DNA of 64,000 nt, from the NCBI RefSeq assembly GCF_029269825.1, contig NZ_JARJHU010000005.1, positions 372,001 to 436,000 of the forward strand, given 5' to 3'. The DNA comes from Pedobacter sp. JY14-1. Its GTDB lineage: Bacteria > Bacteroidota > Bacteroidia > Sphingobacteriales > Sphingobacteriaceae. The notes beneath the pieces are model-generated. The model did not search any database and was not told the DNA's origin. It saw only the letters and a list, made by a program, of their open reading frames with translations. Below, one piece after another: positions 34,180 through 44,600 of this stretch (position 1 is the first letter of the stretch; every line of letters begins with the position of its first letter). The position numbers and the translations under genes were made by a program.

Positions 34180-37020
34180 TCAGCCGGTAATCCTTTTAAT
34201 TACTTTCTTTAACGCTTCGGCAGTTCCCCAAGTGTTCAATTTCCGGATAACTCTATCATCTTCTACCTTGCTATTATTGATGGATAAAACCTCTGCATAA
34301 ATCTCCAGAAGTTTTTTACAACCGTTGATAGTAGTATCATTCATCTCTGCTATACAGGATGTTAGTAGGTTTTCCAGTGCCCTATTATGTTTCTGCGATA
34401 TCTGAAACATATTTGAAATAACCAGGTCAGTAAAGCGTTTTAATGGCGCAAGCTCTATAGACTCATGCTTGCCAACGATCTTGCCGATAGTACTGCTGTC
34501 TAAATTTTCCTCAGTTATCCCTTTTATCCATAATTCCGCAGCATAAGTTCGCACTGTCCTATCGCTGCTAATCATACAGGATGCGATAAGCAAGTCAGAC
34601 ATAGTACCTGGGTGATAATTTAGGGTGAGAAGCGCTTCCAGCGTATAAATGATCAGCTTTTTATCGTTCTCACTTGAAAAATCTACATAGCGCAAGCCCT
34701 TATGAATAATGTGGGCAATAAGGATGTCCGGCTGCCGTGGGTTTAAATAAAACAGGCGTTTGATGTCGTTATGTTCGGCGGAAATATAATCAAACTTCAA
34801 CTCTGTGCAATCATAAACCGAAGGTTCGACCTCCTCAACGCTCCGAAGCACTTTACTTAATATAGTTTTAAAAGCAGATGCTTTTTTTTGCTTATCGCTG
34901 AAATTGATCCTGATTACTTTTCTTTTGGCAGGAACGTCGAAATATTTTCTCACTTTGTAATCGTATTCCTGAAAGACATAGTCCTCCACTAAGGAGTTCC
35001 ATGCAAATTCGCAGCTGAGGTCGGATTTAATATTCCCAGCTACAAGCCAGGCATTTTTCATTCTGGAATTCTTTTGTGGGCGGTAATCTTCACCCAAAAT
35101 AAATCTCACTAAATCCCTGTATTCCCCCTTAAGATTTTCGTTGGCGGCACTGATCGCCGCAGGTACATTGCCCGCATGGCAGCGCACAACGGCGATTTGA
35201 AGGTCCATATCATCGGGCATAACATCGGCCCGCTGGTAGAGACTCAAACGCTCAATCAAAACAATTATAGAAACCCAGCAAGGCGCATGTGTGGGTGTAG
35301 ACAGTAAGGGCAAACTTATCTTTCTCTCCAACAGGGAAAAAGCACTCAGCAAAATATGTTTATGAGGTTTATACCCTTTGGAACGTGTATACACGTCCCA
35401 GGTTTTTATGCCGCTCAGCCTTATTTTATAACCATCCCATTTCGCTTTCCTTTCCTCTTCCAATTTTACAAATGATTGTTGCATTATCCTGATGGGTTCA
35501 GCGGCTATGGGGTTAAAGCTAACCAATAGCTGGCCATAGCTTATGAAAAATTTTGCCAGCATACTGTCCAGATACCCCATTGAAATGGTCCAGTCGTTCG
35601 TTATCATTTTGTACGCCCGCTGAAAAGCCGGCATTAGCTTAAGTATATTGTCCGCCGTCATCTCATTTTGAAACTTAAGCATCGCGGCGGGCAATAGGTC
35701 AAAATGGTAAGTTTGGTTTTGGTCAAATGACTGGCTGGCTAAAAATACAAATTCATCAAAGTTTTCTGGCAGACAAATTTCAACGAGATCTGAACTTGAA
35801 TCAGCCAGAACGTCATCCGTTAAAACGACTCTGTTATCAAACCCTGCTGAGAAGTCCGATAAAAGATTTTTTGCTTCAGAAAACAGGGCATCATAATAGC
35901 TTTGGATGGCCTCTTTGATGTCGCCGGAGTCTGGTACGCCATATTTTTTTATCAATTTGGCAGCCCTCAATTGTAGGTTATTGTCCTGGTGTATGAAGGC
36001 CTGACAAGACAGGATACAAATTTGCTCGCGTTGGCCGGTATATATTTTAGCCAGTTTGTCTAAAAGCATCAGCGCCGAAGACACGGCTGTTTTCGATTCG
36101 GCGGTTAATACCAGGGATACATGGTCAAGGAAAGGTGCGACCACAAACCCGGAATCAGTTACCAGCTCCTTAAACAATTTCAACACCACGTTGTAGGGCT
36201 TGCTATTTGCTGAATTAAATGTATTGAGTAAATCATTTTGAAAATACAGCAGCTCTGCTTTCGTTGGTTCCAGAAACATAAAAAGATCCATGAACCAATT
36301 GGATGCAGATTGATTAAAGTTTTTTGTTGCCGCCGAAATACTTTCCTTCAAAAGCCTTTCCCTGCTGATTTTTCCTTCGTCTGCATACCTTTTCAGGGTA
36401 TACATCCACCGACCCGGGGCAGAATCATCCTCAAATTTTTTGTAGCCCTCCGCAGCATGAAGGTTGCTTTCGAATTCAAATAAATACCAGATATGTTCTT
36501 GTAAGGTTACCGCCCTTTTTAAAAGGTTTTCGGGCTTATACTCAAATTTCCAGGTCTTTTCCTGCCTCGGAAAAATGAATGCAGGTAGGATTTTTGCGAT
36601 CATCAGCTGATTAGCCTGCAAATAGCCTTGTTCTATCAAATCCATATACCAGTCATAATCGAAAGGTACAAATTCCTTAAGGGCAAGTTTGTCGACATAA
36701 TCGTTAAACCAATCTGGGCAATACCAGGGCAAGATGTCGGTGAGATTTTCGCGATTAACTACGCGCAAAGCAGTACTTTGCTCGAAATCTTTTTGGTTGA
36801 AACAAATGAACTCGGCTAAGCCTAAAATGCGGTATTGTGACTCTGTTCCTCTAGACGAATAAGAACCGTTTCCTTGCTGCACAAATTCCGAGTAGTATTT
36901 GTCAAGCTTTTTAAGCGCCGGGTACAGCTCCTTTTTTTGGCCCTTATCCAGTTTTTTTAAAAAGGGCATTACATCCTTTTTCTTTTCAACTATACTGGTG
37001 AATTCTTCAATGATACCCAT
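34180..37020 (-). CDS. Large helical-repeat protein, DUF6493-like
   Basis: A 946-residue cytoplasmic protein, almost wholly alpha-helical, without a signal peptide or membrane segments. The start (MGIIEEFTSIVEKKKDVMPF) and the repeated short helices resemble the DUF6493 family of Bacteroidota, probably a HEAT/ARM-like scaffold. No catalytic motif is seen. It starts 6 bases after the stop of the SWIM-zinc-finger gene (37027), so the two form an operon. Similar SWIM/helical-repeat pairs are known beside MoxR ATPase and VWA genes in conflict-type clusters, but neither is present here. A 50-base scrap of its C-terminal code recurs at 40263. Confidence 0.65.
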   Translation of the reverse strand: MGIIEEFTSIVEKKKDVMPFLKKLDKGQKKELYPALKKLDKYYSEFVQQGNGSYSSRGTESQYRILGLAEFICFNQKDFEQSTALRVVNRENLTDILPWYCPDWFNDYVDKLALKEFVPFDYDWYMDLIEQGYLQANQLMIAKILPAFIFPRQEKTWKFEYKPENLLKRAVTLQEHIWYLFEFESNLHAAEGYKKFEDDSAPGRWMYTLKRYADEGKISRERLLKESISAATKNFNQSASNWFMDLFMFLEPTKAELLYFQNDLLNTFNSANSKPYNVVLKLFKELVTDSGFVVAPFLDHVSLVLTAESKTAVSSALMLLDKLAKIYTGQREQICILSCQAFIHQDNNLQLRAAKLIKKYGVPDSGDIKEAIQSYYDALFSEAKNLLSDFSAGFDNRVVLTDDVLADSSSDLVEICLPENFDEFVFLASQSFDQNQTYHFDLLPAAMLKFQNEMTADNILKLMPAFQRAYKMITNDWTISMGYLDSMLAKFFISYGQLLVSFNPIAAEPIRIMQQSFVKLEEERKAKWDGYKIRLSGIKTWDVYTRSKGYKPHKHILLSAFSLLERKISLPLLSTPTHAPCWVSIIVLIERLSLYQRADVMPDDMDLQIAVVRCHAGNVPAAISAANENLKGEYRDLVRFILGEDYRPQKNSRMKNAWLVAGNIKSDLSCEFAWNSLVEDYVFQEYDYKVRKYFDVPAKRKVIRINFSDKQKKASAFKTILSKVLRSVEEVEPSVYDCTELKFDYISAEHNDIKRLFYLNPRQPDILIAHIIHKGLRYVDFSSENDKKLIIYTLEALLTLNYHPGTMSDLLIASCMISSDRTVRTYAAELWIKGITEENLDSSTIGKIVGKHESIELAPLKRFTDLVISNMFQISQKHNRALENLLTSCIAEMNDTTINGCKKLLEIYAEVLSINNSKVEDDRVIRKLNTWGTAEALKKVIKRITG

Positions 37021-37026
37021 CGCAGT

Positions 37027-38367
37027 TTAATTGACAATTAGCTTTTTGACAGCTAAAATGTGCTTACAAATACCCCGCTCACCCTGGTTTTTGCTAAACC
37101 AGGTACAGGTACATTGTTCTTTGGCACCTTCGAGGATAACCGTATGGATAACGCCCGTCCCTTCAACCTGCCCCTCTACTTTATCATCCTGGTGCGAAAT
37201 GATCTTTACCTTTCCTTCAGCCAGTAGTTTTTCCGCATCCTTTAATCGCGGATTAAGACTCATGATACGACTTAACTTAAAGGGCAGCCGTCTGTAGAAG
37301 AAATTATTTTCATCAAGATCATATCCCAATAAGCCGATTGCAGAAAGCCGGCCCGTTATATTCTCTATTTTTTTCAGGTCGAGCCCTTCATTTACAGCAA
37401 GCAGAGTTGCGTTAAATTCCTGGTTGGCGTAACTATAATTGTCTACAAGCGTTATCCAATGGTCAGGAATATCTTCAACCAGCGCGTCCAATGCGGCGCC
37501 TTCTCCCGAGAATCCGCGCCAGGCATCCCGGGATAAGGAAAGCGTAAATCTGACAGCGCCGATATAAACCTGCCAGGTAGTCGACTGCATGGTAGCATGA
37601 GGAAATACCTTTAGCTCGTCAGCGATGGCCAATAAAGGTTCAATTAATTTTAAGCGATGTATGCCGCCAACAGTAATGGCATCATTTGATTTGACCGGAG
37701 AAAACATGGGTTTTCCGCCTCGTATCAATAAATAATAGTCTGTTTTAGGTTTACCAGTCGGTATGGTTTTAAATAGCTGCAGGGCCTGGAGACGATTAAA
37801 CGAGTGCACTTTTTCAGATTCGGAAAGAAACATTTGTACCGAGGTCAACCCCTTTATCCATTTAACAGGCAGGGGAACCTTTCGTTCAATTACGTTTTCA
37901 TTTTCCCGATGTAAACCAAACTCCTTTTGACCGATAGAAAGTAAAACATTTTCATTTTTTCGGATACTGCTTAACGCAGAAAGCATGGGTTGATTAAAAT
38001 CCACATTGGTAGTCCCACTTTCTAAAAATTCTCCATCATGTCCATCGCCTAAGATATCCACCCTTGCATAAACACCGGCGCAATGAGAAAACCCCTCAAA
38101 TCTGATTTTTTCGTTGCCCGCAGTAACAATAGGATCTTTTAACAAAGCGAGCTGAAAAGGTGATAAATTGAAACTGGATTGCACCACATTAGAAAGCGTG
38201 AGCAGGCACCGCGCCGTTGTATAGGGGTCGGTTAAGCGTCCCCAGAAAAAGCAGGGCACATTTTTTTTCTGCACTTCACTATATTTTGCCAGAAACAATT
38301 CGTCTGAAGAATCAGACCTATTTAAGGCTGAACATTTATGGTATTGATAGGTTATGGTTTCAGACAT
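37027..38367 (-). CDS. SWIM zinc-finger protein
   Basis: A 446-residue protein from the ATG 38367 (MSETITYQYHKC); an earlier ATG at 38409 adds a non-conserved lead. The C-terminus carries the SWIM motif: C-T-C at QCTCTWF and C-K-H at GICKHILA, the C-x-C-xn-C-x-H pattern that binds zinc and often DNA or protein. The rest has no known domain. It is the first gene of a two-gene operon with the DUF6493-like gene (6-base gap). Related proteins sit in MoxR/VWA ternary systems, where they may recognise a target; a sensing role here is inferred. Confidence 0.78.
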   Translation of the reverse strand: MSETITYQYHKCSALNRSDSSDELFLAKYSEVQKKNVPCFFWGRLTDPYTTARCLLTLSNVVQSSFNLSPFQLALLKDPIVTAGNEKIRFEGFSHCAGVYARVDILGDGHDGEFLESGTTNVDFNQPMLSALSSIRKNENVLLSIGQKEFGLHRENENVIERKVPLPVKWIKGLTSVQMFLSESEKVHSFNRLQALQLFKTIPTGKPKTDYYLLIRGGKPMFSPVKSNDAITVGGIHRLKLIEPLLAIADELKVFPHATMQSTTWQVYIGAVRFTLSLSRDAWRGFSGEGAALDALVEDIPDHWITLVDNYSYANQEFNATLLAVNEGLDLKKIENITGRLSAIGLLGYDLDENNFFYRRLPFKLSRIMSLNPRLKDAEKLLAEGKVKIISHQDDKVEGQVEGTGVIHTVILEGAKEQCTCTWFSKNQGERGICKHILAVKKLIVN

Positions 38368-38477
38368 TGTTTTAAAAGCGCAAAAATGATAATGCCTAAA
38401 ATAGGTCAAATTTTACAAAACTTTTTGGCTATTTGAAGATCAGTCTAAGTATATTTTTACCCTATTTCAGGACTGAG

Positions 38478-38675
38478 TTACTTTATCACATCCCCATACT
38501 TGTCCAGCTCTGTCCCGCAACCACTGCAAGTCCATCCTCCATACATCATCTGTCGCTGGTTCAAGGGTCGCCTGATGCGAGGTTGCTCGGTTTTACATAT
38601 TGGACAGATTACAGAATTTAGGTTGATACCATACTTCGTCTTCCGTTTAGTTTGCACAATCAACCAAATGACCAT
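38478..38675 (-). CDS. Small zinc-ribbon protein
   Basis: A 65-residue protein with two cysteine pairs, CPICKTEQP and CSGCGTEL, spaced as in a zinc ribbon, after a short hydrophobic and basic start (MVIWLIVQTKRKTKYGINL). The role is unknown; similar mini-proteins are common in Bacteroidota. It lies upstream of the SWIM/DUF6493 operon by 110 bases, on the same strand. The first 12 codons recur as a remnant at 21376. Confidence 0.7.
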   Translation of the reverse strand: MVIWLIVQTKRKTKYGINLNSVICPICKTEQPRIRRPLNQRQMMYGGWTCSGCGTELDKYGDVIK

Positions 38676-38698
38676 ACCTACTACAATAGCCGCTGCTT

Positions 38699-40150
38699 TT
38701 ATTTTAGTTCTGTTTTAATCACCCCTGCATAAGTCGCTGCCCAGATCGCTCCGTCCTTATCTTTTATAATTCGCTCTATATTTACACTAGGTACGTTTGA
38801 ATTTTCAGTAGTATAAATTTCAAGCTTTTTGCTCTCTATATTATATTTCAAGATCCCGACATTGTTCTGACTGAGCCAAAGATTACCAGTCTGCTCATCT
38901 AAAAAGAAATCATTAATGCTATTGCCAGCAAACATTTTAGGGTCTTCAGCAAACATTCTCTGCCAATTCCCATTTGGAGATAAAACGTAAATTCCAGCCG
39001 CCGTTCCCTTTTCATTGTAAAGTGAAAACCAAAGATTCCCCTTTTTATCTTCATACATCTTTGAAATGTATGCCATTGAAAGTGGTGTAGACTTATCATT
39101 TAAGACTGTAGTATTACCCTTTTCAATGATCACGTTACCCTCAAAGGTACCAATCCAGGTGCGTTCTTTACTATCTACAAATACACCCAAAGTTTTGTCT
39201 GATGTTAGTTTAGAGTTCTTTTTCGTCATCTCGCTCCATTTCTGACCATCAAATTTAGATACCCCATTCCAGGAGGTAAAAAGGACGTTTCCAGAATGAT
39301 CAACGAAAATCTTTCTGACCCAGTTAATTGGTGAGTTTATAGAATCAAATTTGGTCCAGACATGGTTATCATAGCGGTAAACATCATATCCGATTACAAA
39401 CCATTTATTATCCTTTTTATCCACCTCCATATCTCTTACCGATTGGGTTTCGTTTTTGTTGTAGGAGGCTGGTGATATGATGGTGTTAGATGAGTTGAAA
39501 TGTTCCCACTTTCCGTTTTCTATCTTTATAATCCCATTATCTGTTCCAATCCAAATATTGCCTTTTTGATCACTCGCTACAGCTCTGGTCATGTCCCATG
39601 GCATTTCTGAGTTACTTTGATTAAAGACCTTCCATGTTTCACTGAGCTGTGATCTATCACTCCCCATTCGGTCTGGTGAACCTTTAGCAGACATGTTAGA
39701 TTGATTGGTAAAATCAAAAATCCTCCTTTTTGCCCCGTAATTACCATTTTCGAACTGAAGTATAATCGACACGGAACTATTCTCTTTTTTGGTACCGGTA
39801 ATTGCTGGGGTCCAATTTTCAGTGCTGTTAATTGAGGCTTTCAGCTTGAGATCGGTTGAGCTGATATTGGTTTTATTATCTACGCTTAACAGACAAGGTT
39901 TGCCATCCTGATCGATAAGTATCTGCATTTCAATGGTACCCTTTAAAATACCAAGGTTTTTTTCTCCAATTCCAGATAAGAGGTTTTGAATAATGGTTTT
40001 TGGTGGCTGTGCCTTTGTATCCCCACAGTCAAGACAAAAGGACGTGAGTTTACAGTCTTCGAACTTTTCGGGATAAAGGCTTTGCGAGCGTAATGTGCTG
40101 GTAATTATACCCAGGAATATTATTATTAAGATTTTTTTCAAGTGGTGCAA
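38699..40150 (-). CDS. Secreted TonB-like domain fused to two-component-regulator-type propeller
   Basis: A 483-residue protein with a signal peptide (to about residue 22). Residues 55-130 resemble a TonB C-terminal domain (GTIEMQILIDQDGKPCLLSV). From 170 to the end there are six or seven reg-prop blades (IWIGTDNGIIKIENGKWEHF, KDNKWFVIGYDVYRYD, NLWFSLYNEKG), the beta-propeller used as a sensor in hybrid two-component proteins. The usual membrane helix and kinase are absent. It is probably a periplasmic binding protein. A similar TonB-type gene follows upstream at 40417. Confidence 0.78.
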   Translation of the reverse strand: MHHLKKILIIIFLGIITSTLRSQSLYPEKFEDCKLTSFCLDCGDTKAQPPKTIIQNLLSGIGEKNLGILKGTIEMQILIDQDGKPCLLSVDNKTNISSTDLKLKASINSTENWTPAITGTKKENSSVSIILQFENGNYGAKRRIFDFTNQSNMSAKGSPDRMGSDRSQLSETWKVFNQSNSEMPWDMTRAVASDQKGNIWIGTDNGIIKIENGKWEHFNSSNTIISPASYNKNETQSVRDMEVDKKDNKWFVIGYDVYRYDNHVWTKFDSINSPINWVRKIFVDHSGNVLFTSWNGVSKFDGQKWSEMTKKNSKLTSDKTLGVFVDSKERTWIGTFEGNVIIEKGNTTVLNDKSTPLSMAYISKMYEDKKGNLWFSLYNEKGTAAGIYVLSPNGNWQRMFAEDPKMFAGNSINDFFLDEQTGNLWLSQNNVGILKYNIESKKLEIYTTENSNVPSVNIERIIKDKDGAIWAATYAGVIKTELK

Positions 40151-40262
40151 AAATTAAGAAACGATAAATTATTCAAAGGTATATTTTTTCCTGCCTACAG
40201 ATGGTTTGTTATTATGGGCTAATGCTAAGTTTTCATTGAAAAATTGCGCACGTATCACAATC

Positions 40263-40313
40263 CAGGATGCTAACAGGTTTTCCAATGCCCTGTTGTGCTT
40301 CTGCGATGCCAGT
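40263..40313. pseudogene. Scrap of the DUF6493-like gene C-terminus
   Basis: On the minus strand this encodes SQKHNRALENLLASWIV, matching SQKHNRALENLLTSCIA in the 946-residue protein (bases 34347-34400), at about 80 percent base identity. The frames around it are not related. It is part of a mosaic intergenic region between the propeller gene and the TonB-like gene. Confidence 0.65.
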
Positions 40314-40416
40314 ATCGAAATCACCCTTTCAGAACACATCGAACCAGAGCTCGTTGAACTGAGCATTTTGGAACAATGCGTCAGGGAGTAAGAATACAAA
40401 GTTGATGACCATCAAT

Positions 40417-41094
40417 CTATTGGCTCAACGTGTAGTTGAAGTTGAACTTGAATCTGACTGGTACTACTTTGCCATCGACATAGACAGGCAACCATCCGTC
40501 GGCAGGAAGAAGTTTAAATATCCTGATTGTTTCTTCCTCAAGCTTATGCCCAAGGTTAGTTTCCGCTTTGATGTCCTGCAGTCCGCGCGGAGTTAGGATT
40601 GCCGATAGGATCACCTTCCCTTGCGAGCCATAGGACTGCGCCTCAGCCGGATAACGAACGGCAGCAACCAAAATGGCGAGCATCTTTCTATCGCCGCCCA
40701 TATAAAGGCTTTGTAACGGAAGTTCTTTAACCGGGTTGCCCTGTTCATCCAGTTGGGTAATACTTGAGATGATTTTAGTACCCCTATCCTCCAAAAGCTT
40801 CCTGTTCGAATAATCGTACTTAAATGTCAGTTCACCATTCCAGGAAGCCTCCCAAATGCCGGTCGGCGAGCCGCTTTCGTACTGGCCCTTTTCACGGTAA
40901 GACGAAAACTCTGCCTGGTAAGGACCATGCTTGATTTTTGGATCGGACTTCAGTACGGAATAGCTTTCTGCGATTTTAAAACCTGGACCTTTTATACTTG
41001 AGGTTACCTGCTTGGTTTCCTGGGCAAAGCTCTGACTTGAAAGCGAGATAAGCGCGGCGACAGAGCGCGCGAGACAATTTAAATAGCGTTTCAT
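40417..41094 (-). CDS. Secreted TonB C-terminal-domain protein
   Basis: A 225-residue protein with a signal peptide (MKRYLNCLARSVAALISLSS, cleavage near QSFAQ). Residues 35-115 show YD-type strands (GPYQAEFSSYREKGQYESG). The end is a TonB-like energy-transducer domain: VRYPAEAQSYGSQGKVILSA then AETNLGHKLEEETIRIFKLL. There is no proline-rich linker or long membrane helix, so it is a periplasmic solo TonB domain, as is common in Bacteroidota. Its first 115 bases recur as a remnant at 25305. Confidence 0.82.
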   Translation of the reverse strand: MKRYLNCLARSVAALISLSSQSFAQETKQVTSSIKGPGFKIAESYSVLKSDPKIKHGPYQAEFSSYREKGQYESGSPTGIWEASWNGELTFKYDYSNRKLLEDRGTKIISSITQLDEQGNPVKELPLQSLYMGGDRKMLAILVAAVRYPAEAQSYGSQGKVILSAILTPRGLQDIKAETNLGHKLEEETIRIFKLLPADGWLPVYVDGKVVPVRFKFNFNYTLSQ

Positions 41095-41140
41095 TTTGAT
41101 AATTAAGGGGCTAATCTACTGAATCTTTAATTCATTTGAT

Positions 41141-41317
41141 ATGCGAAATTCTCTCCGATGGTTGAGTGTGTTTTTGATTTGCTTTATTGTCCAAAATACA
41201 GTTCATAGCCAACGTGCATTTCGGAAACCGACCAGCCTAGAACTCTTAGGCAAACAATATATGGGCATAGACATCCTGAAAGGATTCCTAAGTTTCAACA
41301 TTTCGGAAGATGTTTGA
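41141..41317 (+). CDS. Short secreted peptide or truncated gene
   Basis: A 58-residue frame from ATG 41141 to TGA 41317. It begins with a good signal peptide (MRNSLRWLSVFLICFIVQNT, ending VHSQ) and goes on with 35 residues (PTSLELLGKQYMGIDILKGF). The mature part is too short for a known family. It could be the 5' end of a lost secreted protein, since the surrounding 500 bases hold no other gene. Confidence 0.45.
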   Translation: MRNSLRWLSVFLICFIVQNTVHSQRAFRKPTSLELLGKQYMGIDILKGFLSFNISEDV

Positions 41318-41612
41318 TTTTGCAGGCTGCTAAAAGCGCTGGGATATTAAATCTCTGACTTAAAATTATTAATGCTGCGATTTATCCGCAACCTGATTTG
41401 CTCAATATGTTTTTTTTACGAACTTTCAGTATCTATTTAACCTCATCATGAATTATATTCATCACTTCTACGTTCGTCATATTATCCGAATCCTGCGTTC
41501 GCCTAACTTCTTGATGCCATTTCTTCGTCCAAGCACAAGTCATCTCCGGATATCGTCGGCCATATCTTGCCACGTGTCAGTCGCGCCATATTTGCTTCTA
41601 AATCATTAATCA
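41318..41612. other. Promoter region and gap before the YobI-type gene
   Basis: About 295 bases without a gene. It is AT-rich with a run of seven T at 41409, and probably holds the promoter of the NTPase gene at 41613, but no clear Bacteroidota -7 TAnnTTTG box could be fixed. Confidence 0.4.
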
Positions 41613-44600
41613 ATGCTCAGAAATATCGTTTCCAAAATAAAGGTGCGTTTGCTGTATACTATTAGCAAGGCTATAGCATTCATCATGCGTTTGCTTAAGC
41701 TGATAGACAGCAAGATTACCGGCTTTGTCTACAATCCAAACCCACATGGACTTGAAGGTCTCACACCCTCTGAAGATGCAGACCCAGGCAATGTCTATAC
41801 AGATTTACTTTATTGGGCGCTCAAGAACCCTGAATTGAAGAACGTTGCCCTCACCGGGCCCTACGGTTCCGGTAAAAGTAGTATCATAAGAACCTTTGAA
41901 AAGCGACACAGAGATTTTCGTTTCCTTAATATCTCCCTGGCCTCGTTTGACGAAGCCGTTAAGATCTCCGATGAGGAGCGCAAACGCATTGAATTAAGTA
42001 TCCTCCAGCAGATATTTTATAAAGTAAAAAGCGGAAACGTGCCCTATTCGCGGTTTCGAAGAATCCGGAATATCCCACAATGGCGCATATTGATATTTTC
42101 GGCATCGATCGTAGTATTCTTGCTTTCTCTGGGAATAGTGGTTAAGCCACAGTGGTTTTTAGGGATTCCTTTTTGGGCAGAGTTTATTCAAAAGAATGAA
42201 AACGCTACAAAAGTACTGTATGGTGCCCTAGCACTCATCATTCTTGGTGCCATGGTTTTTTTAATCAAAATATTCAGGGCCTACGGGCATGCCAATCTTC
42301 AAAAATTAAACGTAACAAATGTGGAAGTCGAACTGGCTAAAGAAGCAGACTCGTCAATACTTAACAAGCAGCTAGATGAAATTATATACTTCTTTCAGAA
42401 ATCCAGCTTTGATGTGGTCGTCATCGAGGATTTGGACCGGTTTAAAGATCCGGAGATTTTTACAACACTTCGGGAAATCAACATTCTGATTAACAGTTCA
42501 TGCGACATTAATAGAAAAATAACTTTCGTTTACGCCCTAAAGGACGACATTTTCAAAGACAGCAACCGCACTAAATTTTTTGAATTTCTAATCCCGGTTA
42601 TACCTGTACTTAGCCCGACTAATTCCGGACAACTTTTCATCAAAAAATTTGAAGAGTCCAATATGAAAGAAGGTCTTAGCGATATCTTTCTAAATGATAT
42701 TACTCTATTTATCAATGACATGCGGACGCTTAAAAATATTTACAACGAATACGTCCTGTATAAGAAAAAGATTGGCTTAAACCTTAACCCGGAGAAACTG
42801 CTCGCCATCATCGTTTATAAAAATTTTTATCCATCAGACTTCGCCGAGTTAAACGAAAGCAAAGGCGTGATCAGTGAAACCTTTTTATTCAAGAAGAGCG
42901 CTGCTACTCAAATCAATAAAGGTAAATCTGAACAATTGGAGCAAATTGATTCGGAAATCAGAGAATTGCAAAAACAGTTTATTGTAAATCTTACCGAACT
43001 CAGATCGGTCTATGTTGTGGAACTCGCCAGAAAAATTTCCAATGCGTACCGCTATCGAATTGATGGTACCTTCTACCACTTACACGAATTAACGAACGAA
43101 GAACTTTTCACGCAGCTCCAAAACGAAAGTAATATCGTGTATAAACAGGACCAGTATAGCGGCACTTCAAATAGTGGGATAGGCTTTAGGGTCATTGAAC
43201 AGAACGTTGATCCGAACAAGACTTTCTCGCAGCGGGCTAAAGCGGCAAAAGACCTAATGGAAGGAAGGGTAAATATTCTCAACCAGCAAAAAAAGACGCT
43301 GCAGGAAGAAATGGATCAGGTCAGCGGCTGGACGCTTAAAACCATGGTAAAAAAGCATCCTGATTCCCTGTATGAAAAAGCAGCAACACATAAGCTGCTG
43401 TCCTATATGATCCGCAAGGGATTTATCGATGAAATGTATCCCAACTACATTTCTCATTTCCATGAGGGCGCCATTACCCGCGCTGATATGGATTTTGTGA
43501 TTAGTATCAAAAATAATGTAGCACTAGCTGTCGACTTTGAGATATCTAAATGTGATCAAATCATTAAGCGGCTCGAGATAGAGGAATTCAGGCAACCTCA
43601 GGCATTAAACATGAGCCTGGTAAATTACCTGGCCGATCATCATCAGGTCTACAGTCAGCAATACCAGGCAATGATTGGTCAGCTCACCAATCAATCTACC
43701 TCATCGTTCGATTTTCTGGATAAATACCTGGTTCATGGCAAATCAAAGGCCCGGATTTTCAGAGATACCACGGATCAACTGAGTTCTTTTTGGTCTGTTA
43801 TTTCGACTGATCAAAACAGAGCCACCGGGCAAAAGGATCAATACCTTAAAGCCATAATTGAATATGCGAGTGACGCCGGGATCAGGAGATTAAATCAAAA
43901 CGATTTATTAAAAAACTACATTGAAGAGATGCCAGACTTTTTAGCTTTATTCACAGCTAATACCGTCGTGCAGGCCCAAAAACGAATTCTCGAGCAATTG
44001 CAGATTAAATTAAAGAACCTGATCTATGACAAAGACAAAGAGAACCTATTTTCATACATAATTGATTATAACCACTACCTGATCAGCGCCGCCAATATCA
44101 GAACAGTTCTCCCTTATGAAGATCCGGAAGCAGATCTGTCGAAACTAGACGCCGCCAACTACACCACCATTAGAAAATCAGCGAGTGAAAAATTGGAAAG
44201 TTATATTCTAAGCGATATTGAAGAATACCTGGAGCGCGTATTTTTTAATGATACTAATAACCAGGAGGCCGAAGAATATCTGCTCGAATTACTAAACAAC
44301 GAAGATATTGAGGATGAAGTGAAAGCTGAAATCCTTAGCACCAAGAAACGTGAGTTTGATCTGAGCGATATTCCAGACCAGCTCTGGACTGAGGCTATTT
44401 GCGTTTACAGCGTTAAACCATCCTGGGAGAACCTCTACTCGTACTGGACGTATGAACATTTGGATAAAGATGCACTGACTAAATATATCGATGCCAAAGC
44501 AAATGATTTGGCAAAGCAAAGTTTAATAAAACCAGAAGCAATTTCAGAGGAAGATGATAAAGGTGTAAGAGTTTTTCTGGCACTAAATGCAAATCTTTCT

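Noticed and set aside
40206..40391. Plus-strand frame of 61 codons
   Set aside because: It is a mosaic of two scraps (TonB-like and the reverse of DUF6493) rather than a gene.
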